From assembly GCA_003501565.1 (NCBI GenBank), contig DNPC01000527.1, positions 1 to 5,047 on the forward strand: DNA of 5,047 nt, in the 5' to 3' direction. Below the pieces are notes generated by a model. The model was not told the DNA's origin. It made no database searches and was given only the letters and a program-made list of their open reading frames with translations. This document shows, one piece after another, positions 1 to 5,047 of this stretch. The translations under genes were made by a program, and so were the position numbers. Position 1 is the stretch's first letter. The number at the start of each line of letters is the position of its first letter. The DNA comes from Planctomycetaceae bacterium (GTDB lineage: Bacteria > Planctomycetota > Planctomycetia > Pirellulales > Pirellulaceae).

Positions 1-935
1 ACCTTAGGATCGTCGACGATCCAGGCAGTCGTCCAGTCACGGCCGTTGTCACCGTTGACGACGTTGTAGAAGAATGATCGGAATCGTTCGCAGCGATAGC
101 CGTAGGGAAACTGACTGGTGATGTAGTCAGCTTCGGTCAAATCCTCGACGCCAGGTTTGGCGTAGTAATGCACTCGGCCGTCAGGTGTGAATGACATGCC
201 CAGCGTCCACCATCCCGTGGTTGTAATCTGCGGACCCTTGAAATCGCCGCCGTTGCGATTGGCTCTTACGCGGAAGTAGGCGTAGTCGTGCTCGCGTTTC
301 GTCTTATGTTTGCTTTCTAAGATAATGAACAGACCTGGCCAGTAGATCTCGTTTTCCTTTGAGCTGGACGAGAAGAACAGCCTTTGTTTTTGTTCAGTTT
401 TCGTGGTTTCGACAGCAGCGCGGAAAGCAAAATGAGGTCCGGTGCGTTTTTCCCATTGATCGATTGGTGGGAGGTAAACACGTGTTGTGACGCTGGGAAC
501 ACTATTAACGCTAAGCGGTCCACCGGTACGGTATTGAACGTTGCCGATAAAGTCCTCTTGGTGCATCTTGTAGCTTGGGCGATTGGGGATGCCCGTGTAC
601 AAGGACTGCAGCAATAGTGAGCCTTCGCTGCCGGGAATACCGCCTGGCGGAGTTGGCACACGTTTTACCACGTCGGGGTGACCACGTTTGATGCCTTCAA
701 ACCAGCGTCCATTGCGACTTTTGCCGACGGGCGTGTTCTGCCGCTCGTTGATGTCTTCGGTGCTCTTTGGATTGTTGGGGATGTAAGACCAATTGGGATC
801 TTCGAAGTCATCGCCAACTTGCGTAAGTTCGGTGCCGGTGCCCGGAACGACGGCGCCGCTTTGAGCGCGAGAAATGCCGGTGCCCACTGTGCAGGTGGCC
901 GAAAAGAAACAAATCAACAAAGCAACAGCACGCAT
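1..935 (-). CDS. Secreted planctomycete protein of unknown function, 3' end cut by window
   Basis: Translation from ATG at 935 stays open to the window edge, giving 311 residues; the C-terminus lies outside. Residues 1-24 form a signal peptide: Arg2, a hydrophobic core (AVALLICFF...), then ISRA before Gln25, a normal signal peptidase I site. No lipobox is seen, so export to the periplasm or beyond is inferred. The mature part is rich in Trp, Tyr, Gly and Pro: GDDFEDPNW (41-49), NGRWFEGIKRGHPDVVKRV (75-93), TPPGGIPGSEGSLLLQS (95-111), TRVYLPP (151-157), GWWTLGMSFTPDGRVHYY (241-258) and WTTAWIVDDPK (301-311). The closing pattern, a Trp-rich strand, 'F.pDGrVhYY' and a late 'W.ddP.v', recalls concanavalin A-like beta sandwiches; that is inference only. 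It resembles secreted hypothetical proteins I associate with planctomycetes. I recognise no catalytic motif and assign no function. It is divergent from the DUF4254 gene. ATG 935 is chosen for its Shine-Dalgarno site and signal peptide. Confidence 0.88.
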   Translation of the reverse strand, partial: MRAVALLICFFSATCTVGTGISRAQSGAVVPGTGTELTQVGDDFEDPNWSYIPNNPKSTEDINERQNTPVGKSRNGRWFEGIKRGHPDVVKRVPTPPGGIPGSEGSLLLQSLYTGIPNRPSYKMHQEDFIGNVQYRTGGPLSVNSVPSVTTRVYLPPIDQWEKRTGPHFAFRAAVETTKTEQKQRLFFSSSSKENEIYWPGLFIILESKHKTKREHDYAYFRVRANRNGGDFKGPQITTTGWWTLGMSFTPDGRVHYYAKPGVEDLTEADYITSQFPYGYRCERFRSFFYNVVNGDNGRDWTTAWIVDDPK

Positions 936-942
936 CGAGTCA

Positions 943-951
943 CTCTCCCCC
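943..951 (-). promoter_or_regulatory. Ribosome binding site of the secreted-protein gene
   Basis: Read on the minus strand this is GGGGGAGAG, a strong GGAG-type Shine-Dalgarno sequence, with 7 nt (936-942) before the ATG at 935. It fixes the start codon of the secreted protein, and the signal peptide begins right at that ATG. Confidence 0.7.
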
Positions 952-967
952 GACTCAAGATTTTCCA
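952..967 (-). repeat. Direct repeat, copy 1 (gene-proximal)
   Basis: On the minus strand this reads TGGAAAATCTTGAGTC. It matches the copy at 1001-1016 at 14 of 16 positions, the two differences both being transitions. It lies directly upstream of the Shine-Dalgarno site of the secreted gene, so it would be in the mRNA leader or overlap the promoter. The role is unknown; a paired regulator site or a duplicated leader element are possibilities. Confidence 0.5.
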
Positions 968-1000
968 AGTTCTCGTCGCAGTCCGCGCAAGGGAAGCTTG

Positions 1001-1016
1001 GATTCAAAATTTTCCA
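1001..1016 (-). repeat. Direct repeat, copy 2 (distal)
   Basis: On the minus strand this reads TGGAAAATTTTGAATC, the same orientation as copy 1 and offset from it by 49 bp. The sequences next to the two copies do not match well, so the similarity is confined to this element. Confidence 0.5.
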
Positions 1017-1034
1017 TTTGTCGGACTTATCGGG

Positions 1035-1060
1035 CATATAAGGGTTCGATCCTGCGTCAA
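1035..1060 (-). promoter_or_regulatory. Possible promoter of the secreted-protein gene (weak)
   Basis: The minus strand shows TTGACG (1060-1055) followed after 14 nt by TATATG (1040-1035). The hexamers fit the sigma-70 consensus well, but the spacer is 2-4 nt too short, and planctomycete promoters are poorly defined. If used, the leader would be about 100 nt and would carry both direct repeats. Confidence 0.22.
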
Positions 1061-1115
1061 AGTCGCCGGAGTTTTGACTCGCCTCACACACGTGACCCCC
1101 TAAACTCGATGTCTC

Positions 1116-1145
1116 TTGCCTAATTTCCGGGGGTTGTGCTACAAA
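1116..1145 (+). promoter_or_regulatory. Possible promoter of the DUF4254 gene (weak)
   Basis: TTGCCT (1116-1121) and TACAAA (1140-1145), each matching the sigma-70 hexamers at four of six positions, are 18 nt apart. Transcription would begin near 1152 and leave a leader of about 120 nt. Only the hexamer pair and its position support this. Confidence 0.22.
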
Positions 1146-1197
1146 TCCGTTTCACACACTCCCCCAAGAGAGGGTTGGGACTAAGAGCCTGGGCCAA

Positions 1198-1218
1198 GCG
1201 GAGCAAGGTGGCTCCAGC
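1198..1218 (+). promoter_or_regulatory. Small hairpin in the DUF4254 leader
   Basis: GGAGC (1200-1204) pairs perfectly with GCTCC (1211-1215) around a 6-nt loop. GC at 1198-1199 can pair with GC at 1217-1218 past a bulged A1216, giving a seven-pair stem. No T-tract follows, so it is not an ordinary intrinsic terminator. It ends about 56 nt upstream of the ATG. I cannot match it to a known riboswitch, and it may be chance folding. Confidence 0.25.
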
Positions 1219-1274
1219 GAGCGTCGCCAACCTTTGTTTGCGCTGCAACCCAACACGAACCCAGAGTGAGATCA

Positions 1275-1880
1275 ATGACTGCAAGCATTATTGATGTGGA
1301 TGCTGTGCTCGAGCTGCACGAATCAACCGTTGCACGCTGGCACCAGCAGCCAATCGACAATCCGTACGAAGGCGTTATGAAACTGGTGTGCATACAGCAC
1401 ACGTTCAATTACGAATTGTGGCACCAGGAGGATATCGCGCGCAGCAAAGATGTTACCGACGCGGATATTGCCAAGGTGAAGCGCGCGATCGACGGCTTCA
1501 ATCAAAACCGCAACGATCACATTGAAAAGCTTGATGATTGGATCACCGAGCAGCTAGGTGCATCTGGGGTGGCTCCGTTGCCTGATGCAAAGCTGAACAC
1601 AGAGACACCCGGCAGCGCAGTTGACCGATTAAGCATCATGGCGCTACGCCTTTATCACTACGAAGAGCAACTCGAGCGTGACGATGTCGACGCCGAGCAC
1701 GTTAAGAAGGTGGAGGAGCGAATCGCGCTGTGCCGCGAACAACGCAAGGACCTCTCTCAGTCACTGCGCGAGCTCTTAACCGAGATCGCCGCTGGCACCA
1801 AGCTCCACAAGACTTACCGCCAAATGAAGATGTACAACGACCCTTCCCTCAACCCCTACCTCTACAAGCAGCAGTCGTAA
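1275..1880 (+). CDS. DUF4254 family protein
   Basis: A complete 201-residue protein. It is soluble, highly charged and predicted largely helical, with no signal peptide or membrane segment, so it is probably cytoplasmic. It matches DUF4254 as I know it through three conserved blocks: HTFNYELWHQEDIAR (42-56), LNTETPGSAVDRLSIMALR (107-125), and the C-terminal KTYRQMKMYNDPSLNPYLY (179-197). Its length is normal for the family. The region between, with LYHYEEQLER (126-135) and VKKVEERIALCREQRKDL (143-160), looks like a pair of long helices. The family's function is not established; in some bacteria I recall its members near glycosyltransferase genes, but no such neighbour is seen here. ATG 1275 is preferred: homologues as I recall them begin just ahead of the LHxxTVxRWH block (14-23). 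An in-frame GTG at 1266 would add three residues and cannot be excluded. The gene is monocistronic by layout. Confidence 0.9.
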   Translation: MTASIIDVDAVLELHESTVARWHQQPIDNPYEGVMKLVCIQHTFNYELWHQEDIARSKDVTDADIAKVKRAIDGFNQNRNDHIEKLDDWITEQLGASGVAPLPDAKLNTETPGSAVDRLSIMALRLYHYEEQLERDDVDAEHVKKVEERIALCREQRKDLSQSLRELLTEIAAGTKLHKTYRQMKMYNDPSLNPYLYKQQS

Positions 1881-1955
1881 CTCGCGAAGAGACACAGGCT
1901 AACCACTTGTACCTCGCGTCCGCGTTTGTACGCATATAGCAAGTCGCGCGGCGCT

Positions 1956-3959
1956 TTATCGCTTCTGATTCTCACGTAGAAAACTTCGGATCTTGTGAAA
2001 GCTCTCCAGGCTAATCCTGTTTGGGTTAAGCCGTAGCGTTCGTAGGCTCGTGAGACGAAACAAATCTTCCAGGCTCGCGTCCGAGACTGTCGTTCCAGGT
2101 AGGTGCAGTTCTTGCAGTTTCTTGCAACGCTGTAGATGTCTCACGCCGTCGTTGGTAACGAGACTGTCCGTCAGATCTAGATACTCCAGATTTGGCAGAT
2201 TCATGTCAAGCAGCAACTGGTCATCAATAAATGTCTGTCGAGTGTTCAGGGTCTTGAGGTCTGGCATAGCGTTGAGCAATTGCAAGAATACCTCGCTGGA
2301 CCAACAAACGCCGAACGCGCGAAACTGCGTGATAGCCCCTTGCTCGTCTACTTCAACTTCACCATCGATTTGGAGTTCCCGAAGTTTGGCTGTGATTTCC
2401 GCAGCAGACGGTTTATAGCCGACCGGGAAAAGTAGTTCAGACTCCGCCGTTTTGCCCAAATGAAAACTCGCCGTGATATCACAGTCCGGTAGCTGCTCCT
2501 TCAAGCGATTAAGGCCGGTACTGGTCACTGCCGTCCCGTTTAAGCTCAGGTTCTTGAGGTTCGGCAGTTCGCAGAGAAATGGCACGGATGCATCCGAGAC
2601 TCTAGTGTCGGACAAAGACAACGTCACTAGAGCGGACGCGCTGGACAGCTGTTCTATCCCCTCGTCGGTCACACTGGTCGCGGATAAGTCCAGCCATTTC
2701 AGCTGCGGCAGGCTTGCTAGATGTAACATGCCTCCATTTTCGAGCGGAGTGCCTGCCAGCGATAACGCTGACAGGTTGGAGAGACCTGCTAAATGGCGTA
2801 GTCCGTCGCCCCGGACATTCGTGCGGTAGAGGTATAGCGTCTCTACTTCCCTAAACGGACGCAGATATCGAAGGCCTGCGTCGGTGATGTTCATGCTGTT
2901 CGAAAGCTCGAGTGTGTCGACATTCTTGGATGGAAGTTTCGACAGTTTTTGGAGGACTTCATCGCCGCCTCGCGATTTCTTAGATCCCGCGATCTTACCC
3001 ATGTTGGAGGCGAGATCGATAAAGCGTTTGCCCTGAAAGTTCTTTTGTATGCCTACTCTTTCCTTTGTGAATGACTCGAACGCATCAGGAAACTCAGGTG
3101 CATTGACGTCGAGCGTAACGTGGTGCTCCGCCTGGACAGGTGCGGCGTCAATAGGAGGTGCTTTTTCAAACTTCGCAGATTGAACGTTGAGTATGATCGT
3201 TGCTAAGTCATCGACCCTTACTGTGACAACACTTGGGACGCGCGCACCGGTAGGCAACTGGAGAGTTTGGTCTACCGTCCAGTGAATTGTCGAGCGCGTT
3301 TGCAGGTCTCGTATTTTTCCTTGAACCGGCATGTGAGCTCGTGATATTGGTAGCCAGACGGTGTGTACTAGCGAGCCTTTCGATGTTCGATAGACCTGGG
3401 TGGTCGATCCATTCACCTCTTCGTTATGGGAGAACCGTAGTCCGGCGACAGCTTTCTGCCATAGTTGATCAGAGCGTAGATCAGACCAAGTAATCTGTTT
3501 CTCGGGTGCGAGCCATGAGAACGGAACTAACCAAGGGTTGAGTGCTCGCGAGATCACAGTCGGGAATTCGTTTGCGTCATAGGACCTCAAGCAAAGTGAC
3601 TTGTTCTCTCCGAACTCTACGATTCCTTCAACTCCTCGTTTACCATCCGAGCGGTTTGACAGGGATTGGATGTACAGCTGCTGCGCTTTGGCACTTGAGG
3701 ATTTCGGCTGGGAGCTCAGCTGCCACTGCTCTCCATCGACTCGGAAAGTATGCTCGAATTCCGAGCCGTCGTCGTATTTCAGCTCAAGTGATCGGATTCC
3801 GTTTAGTTCTTGCCGTAAGTTAGCAAGTAGCTCTTGCGGCTCTTGCTGCACAGAGGCTGGTTGTGCATCCTGCGCTTTGCATAACGGTTGCACCAGAGTT
3901 GCCACAGCGGCAATCAACCAAGACTTGGTAGTTGTTAGAAAAGGGCGCGTCGCAAACAT
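1956..3959 (-). CDS. Exported leucine-rich-repeat protein with two LRR blocks
   Basis: 667 residues from ATG 3959, ending in TAA. Residues 1-29 are a signal peptide: basic start, hydrophobic WLIAAVATLVQPL, cleavage after LCKA. About 35-270 form a mixed region of beta character (LELKYDDGSEFEHTFRVDG, 58-76; WLVPFSWLAP, 143-152) reminiscent of lipoprotein-sorting-like (LolA/LolB-type) modules; this is inference. A linker (about 270-335) precedes LRR block 1 (about 347-492), with six repeats of 24-25 residues of the form L..L.L..T.V(T/S)D.G(L/I)..L, for example LKWLDLSATSVTDEGIEQL (420-438). Block 2 (about 520-667) opens with LRELQIDGEVEVDEQG (526-541), like the cap seen at the start of planctomycete LRR arrays, and has four or five repeats running to the C-terminus. 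LRRs of this kind usually bind proteins; the partner is unknown. The protein probably acts in the periplasm or at the cell surface. It converges on the DUF4254 gene. An upstream in-frame ATG at 3986 would add nine residues, but it lacks a Shine-Dalgarno site and spoils the signal peptide. Confidence 0.88.
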   Translation of the reverse strand: MFATRPFLTTTKSWLIAAVATLVQPLCKAQDAQPASVQQEPQELLANLRQELNGIRSLELKYDDGSEFEHTFRVDGEQWQLSSQPKSSSAKAQQLYIQSLSNRSDGKRGVEGIVEFGENKSLCLRSYDANEFPTVISRALNPWLVPFSWLAPEKQITWSDLRSDQLWQKAVAGLRFSHNEEVNGSTTQVYRTSKGSLVHTVWLPISRAHMPVQGKIRDLQTRSTIHWTVDQTLQLPTGARVPSVVTVRVDDLATIILNVQSAKFEKAPPIDAAPVQAEHHVTLDVNAPEFPDAFESFTKERVGIQKNFQGKRFIDLASNMGKIAGSKKSRGGDEVLQKLSKLPSKNVDTLELSNSMNITDAGLRYLRPFREVETLYLYRTNVRGDGLRHLAGLSNLSALSLAGTPLENGGMLHLASLPQLKWLDLSATSVTDEGIEQLSSASALVTLSLSDTRVSDASVPFLCELPNLKNLSLNGTAVTSTGLNRLKEQLPDCDITASFHLGKTAESELLFPVGYKPSAAEITAKLRELQIDGEVEVDEQGAITQFRAFGVCWSSEVFLQLLNAMPDLKTLNTRQTFIDDQLLLDMNLPNLEYLDLTDSLVTNDGVRHLQRCKKLQELHLPGTTVSDASLEDLFRLTSLRTLRLNPNRISLESFHKIRSFLRENQKR

Positions 3960-3966
3960 CTGCTTA

Positions 3967-3974
3967 TCCTTCTC
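3967..3974 (-). promoter_or_regulatory. Ribosome binding site deciding the LRR gene start
   Basis: The minus strand reads GAGAAGGA, then 7 nt (3966-3960), then ATG at 3959. The alternative ATG at 3986 has only CTAGCGGTTCCTCGA in front of it, with no purine-rich site. This supports the shorter 667-residue protein, whose first residues then form a normal signal peptide. Confidence 0.65.
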
Positions 3975-4094
3975 TCCGAGTCTCATTCGAGGAACCGCTA
4001 GTGTACCAGGTCGAGTTCCGGAAACGCGTTACCGTAAGTAAATGCTTGAAGTAGAGGGACGCAAACCCTAGAATCGATGCTGCCGTTGGTGTGA

Positions 4095-4406
4095 CGCGCT
4101 AGCAGCTCCTCGCCCATTCTGATCAGGAGCACCGAAACGATCATTAGGCTGGGGGCTTCCGCGAATTCTGCGGTGCTGAAGGGACTAATTTCTGAGTCGC
4201 CAGAAGTCCGCTGGAGGAGTCGTAAGATTCGCGATGTGCTCTCAGAGATGCACACCGCCATAAAATTATTGGAACGCGGTGATGGGTTCGCGATCGCGTT
4301 CTCCGACGACAGCCGTCTGTTCGCTTCCAGCGACGATACAGGACATGATATTCTCTGGGATACGGCTACGTGGAAGCCGATTGAGACCATTCAAATCAAG
4401 CCATGA
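4095..4406 (+). pseudogene. Truncated HEAT-like/WD40 protein fragment
   Basis: A frame open from 4095 (stop TGA at 4092-4094) to TGA at 4404-4406 encodes about 103 residues with clear domain character at both ends. The first half reads IRLGASANSAVLKGL then SESPEVRWRSRKIRDVL, the pattern of HEAT-like segments ('..R..A...L..LG..A...L..gl.S..pEVR.R..kil') that precede WD40 propellers in many planctomycete proteins. The second half, GFAIAFSDDSRLFASSDD followed by ILWDTATWKPIETI, is one WD40 blade with its WD dipeptide. A functional propeller needs about seven blades; here there is one, and the HEAT-like part lacks its start. No Shine-Dalgarno site precedes the candidate starts (GTG 4173, ATG 4248). 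I infer the remains of a larger gene, deleted or decayed on both sides. A short expressed peptide is possible but less likely. Confidence 0.55.
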
Positions 4407-4458
4407 AGTTACCTAGTGCTGGTACGCTTCCCTGTTATTGCCATAGAATCCTGTAGAT

Positions 4459-5047
4459 CTATGCGAGCGGTTTGTTGTAGAGGCGAAGGCGTTGGGCGAT
4501 GGTGGCTTCGAGGTTTTCGATGGACTTGATCATCGGTTCATTGTTTTCGACGATCAGAGACATTTCGGCTTCTTCAAAACCCATCTCTCGGGCGCGACGA
4601 ATTGTTTCCACGTAGATGGCAACTTCGTAACCACGACCACGATACTTTGGTAGCACACCCATCAGGATCATGCGAAAGCGTTTGCAGCGTTTTACACCGG
4701 TGACCAGTCGTATGAATCCCCAGGGCCAGAGCTTGCCGCGGATCTGCTTGACAATTGGATTAATGTCGTAGATTGAGATGGCCATGCCCGCCACTTCGCC
4801 ATCGACTTCGACCATAAAGGAAAGCTCGGGGACGAGTATCTGTTTGAGACCCTCGGCCATGCCCCAGAACTCTTGATCGCTCATCGGGACGTGCCCCCAG
4901 TTTTTCTCCCAGGCATCGTCAAAAATCTGCTTAACCTTGGTGGCTTCCAACCGAAAATCTTTGACATCAACAGGCCGGATTTTCAGCCGTCGACTTTGCG
5001 TGATTTGGTCAGCTAGGTTGGTGAGTCGTTCGGATAGGTGCGTATCG
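4459..5047 (-). CDS. GNAT-type acetyltransferase-like protein, 5' end beyond window
   Basis: The frame ends at TAG (4461-4459) and stays open to the right edge, giving 195 visible residues without the start. An in-frame TTG at 4950 is not the real start, because coding character continues upstream with RRLKIRPVDVKDFRL (19-33). Visible numbering: AWEKNWGHVPMSDQEF (45-60) and LVPELSFMVEVDGEVAGMAI (71-90) match a GNAT-related family marked by 'AW..NWGFVP.t..E'. MGVLPKYRGRGYEVAIYVE (129-147) is the acetyl-CoA-binding motif A, with K.RGRG in place of the usual Q/R-x-x-G-x-G/A. ENNEPMIKSIENL (167-179) and the closing LYNKPL (189-194) also fit. The reaction would be acetyl transfer from acetyl-CoA, but the substrate is unknown and activity in this subfamily is unproven. 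It is probably cytoplasmic, as no signal or membrane segment is visible in this half. There is no close partner gene. Confidence 0.82.
   Translation of the reverse strand, partial: DTHLSERLTNLADQITQSRRLKIRPVDVKDFRLEATKVKQIFDDAWEKNWGHVPMSDQEFWGMAEGLKQILVPELSFMVEVDGEVAGMAISIYDINPIVKQIRGKLWPWGFIRLVTGVKRCKRFRMILMGVLPKYRGRGYEVAIYVETIRRAREMGFEEAEMSLIVENNEPMIKSIENLEATIAQRLRLYNKPLA

Larger units (their letters stand above)
936..1274. other. Divergent intergenic region between the secreted-protein and DUF4254 genes
   Basis: These 339 bp separate two divergent genes, so both promoters should lie here. A translation on the plus strand through 678-1103 is open, but it mirrors the secreted gene and has no family character, so I treat the region as non-coding. 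It contains a direct repeat (952-967 and 1001-1016), weak promoter-like hexamers in both directions, an inverted repeat GTCAAA/TTTGAC (1056-1061 and 1073-1078, 11-nt loop), a distant pairing ACCCCC/GGGGGT (1095-1100 and 1129-1134), and a small hairpin at 1198-1218. I see no tRNA, other RNA gene or mobile element. Confidence 0.6.
3960..4458. other. Gene-poor region between the LRR and GNAT-like genes
   Basis: These 499 bp sit upstream of the LRR gene and downstream of the GNAT-like gene. They should hold the LRR promoter, but I see no convincing hexamer pair. The part from about 4095 to 4406 is a coding relic on the plus strand, listed separately. From 3987 to 4094 all three plus frames carry stops and show no family character. 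The last 52 bp (4407-4458) show no hairpin with a T-tract for either flanking unit; only the 8-bp palindrome TAGATCTA overlaps the GNAT-like stop codon. Confidence 0.55.

Noticed and set aside
317..661. 114-residue open frame on the minus strand
   Set aside because: It overlaps, in another frame of the same strand, the secreted-protein gene, whose frame is open over 311 codons with signal peptide, ribosome binding site and consistent protein character. The 114-residue translation has none of these.
1042..1051. GGGTTCGATC, resembling the T-loop (B box) of a tRNA
   Set aside because: The flanking bases do not form a five-pair T-stem and no anticodon or acceptor arm can be laid out around it.
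1056..1078. GTCAAA/TTTGAC inverted repeat as a terminator or operator
   Set aside because: There is no T-tract and only six pairs with an 11-nt loop; it lies between divergent genes where no terminator is expected. It is kept only as a note in the intergenic entry.
678..1103. 141-residue open frame on the plus strand
   Set aside because: It is antisense to the start of the secreted gene and its promoter region, has no ribosome binding site, and its translation shows no family pattern.
2050..2829. Plus-strand open frames inside the LRR gene (2050-2418 and 2473-2829, and similar ones at 3287-3823)
   Set aside because: They are antisense to a clear LRR coding sequence, Ser/Arg-rich as expected for mirrors of Leu/Asp/Thr repeats, and lack start signals.
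2000..2900. DNA-level tandem repeats within the LRR gene
   Set aside because: The repeats are conserved only at protein level (24-25-residue period); the nucleotide copies have diverged, so they are not a separate repeat element.
3998..4390. 130-residue open frame on the minus strand between the LRR and GNAT-like genes
   Set aside because: It is antisense to the HEAT/WD40 fragment, which has recognisable motifs; the minus-strand translation is low in pattern and looks like a mirror frame.
1..5047. CRISPR array, insertion sequence, toxin-antitoxin, phage or defence genes
   Set aside because: I saw no regularly spaced repeats, no transposase or integrase motifs, no terminal inverted repeats and no gene pair of toxin-antitoxin size in either strand.

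Overview
The window reads as chromosomal DNA from a planctomycete, most likely of the Pirellulaceae (Rhodopirellula/Blastopirellula type). This is inferred from protein character, not from a database search. The base composition is moderate by eye. There is a DUF4254 protein of the planctomycete type, a signal-peptide protein with 24-residue 'L..L.L..T.VTD.GL..L' leucine-rich repeats, a relic in which a HEAT-like 'SPEVRWR.RKI' segment runs into a WD40 blade, and a large secreted protein with no recognised catalytic domain. Genes are loosely packed and change strand often, which is also typical of that group. All four intact or edge-truncated genes stand alone; no operon is visible.

Layout from left to right. 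(1) Positions 1-935, minus strand: the first 311 residues of a secreted protein of unknown function, cut by the left edge, with a clear signal peptide and Shine-Dalgarno site. (2) Positions 936-1274: a 339-bp divergent intergenic region holding two near-identical 16-bp direct repeats, tentative promoter-like elements and a small hairpin in the leader of the next gene. (3) Positions 1275-1880, plus strand: a complete DUF4254 gene. (4) Positions 1956-3959, minus strand: a 667-residue exported leucine-rich-repeat protein whose LRRs form two separate blocks; it converges on the DUF4254 gene with only 75 bp between them and no visible terminator. (5) Positions 3960-4458: mostly non-coding, with a decayed HEAT/WD40 fragment on the plus strand (about 4095-4406). 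(6) Positions 4459-5047, minus strand: the C-terminal half of a GNAT-type acetyltransferase-like protein that runs off the right edge.

Nothing here forms a recognisable pathway, defence system, mobile element, CRISPR array or RNA gene. Two genes (secreted protein and LRR protein) encode exported products and two (DUF4254 and GNAT-like) probable cytoplasmic proteins. I see no evidence that they act together. The most useful second looks are the truncated WD40 relic, the paired LRR solenoids joined to a lipoprotein-sorting-like N-terminal region, and the direct repeat upstream of the secreted gene. I did not find a convincing new biological system.
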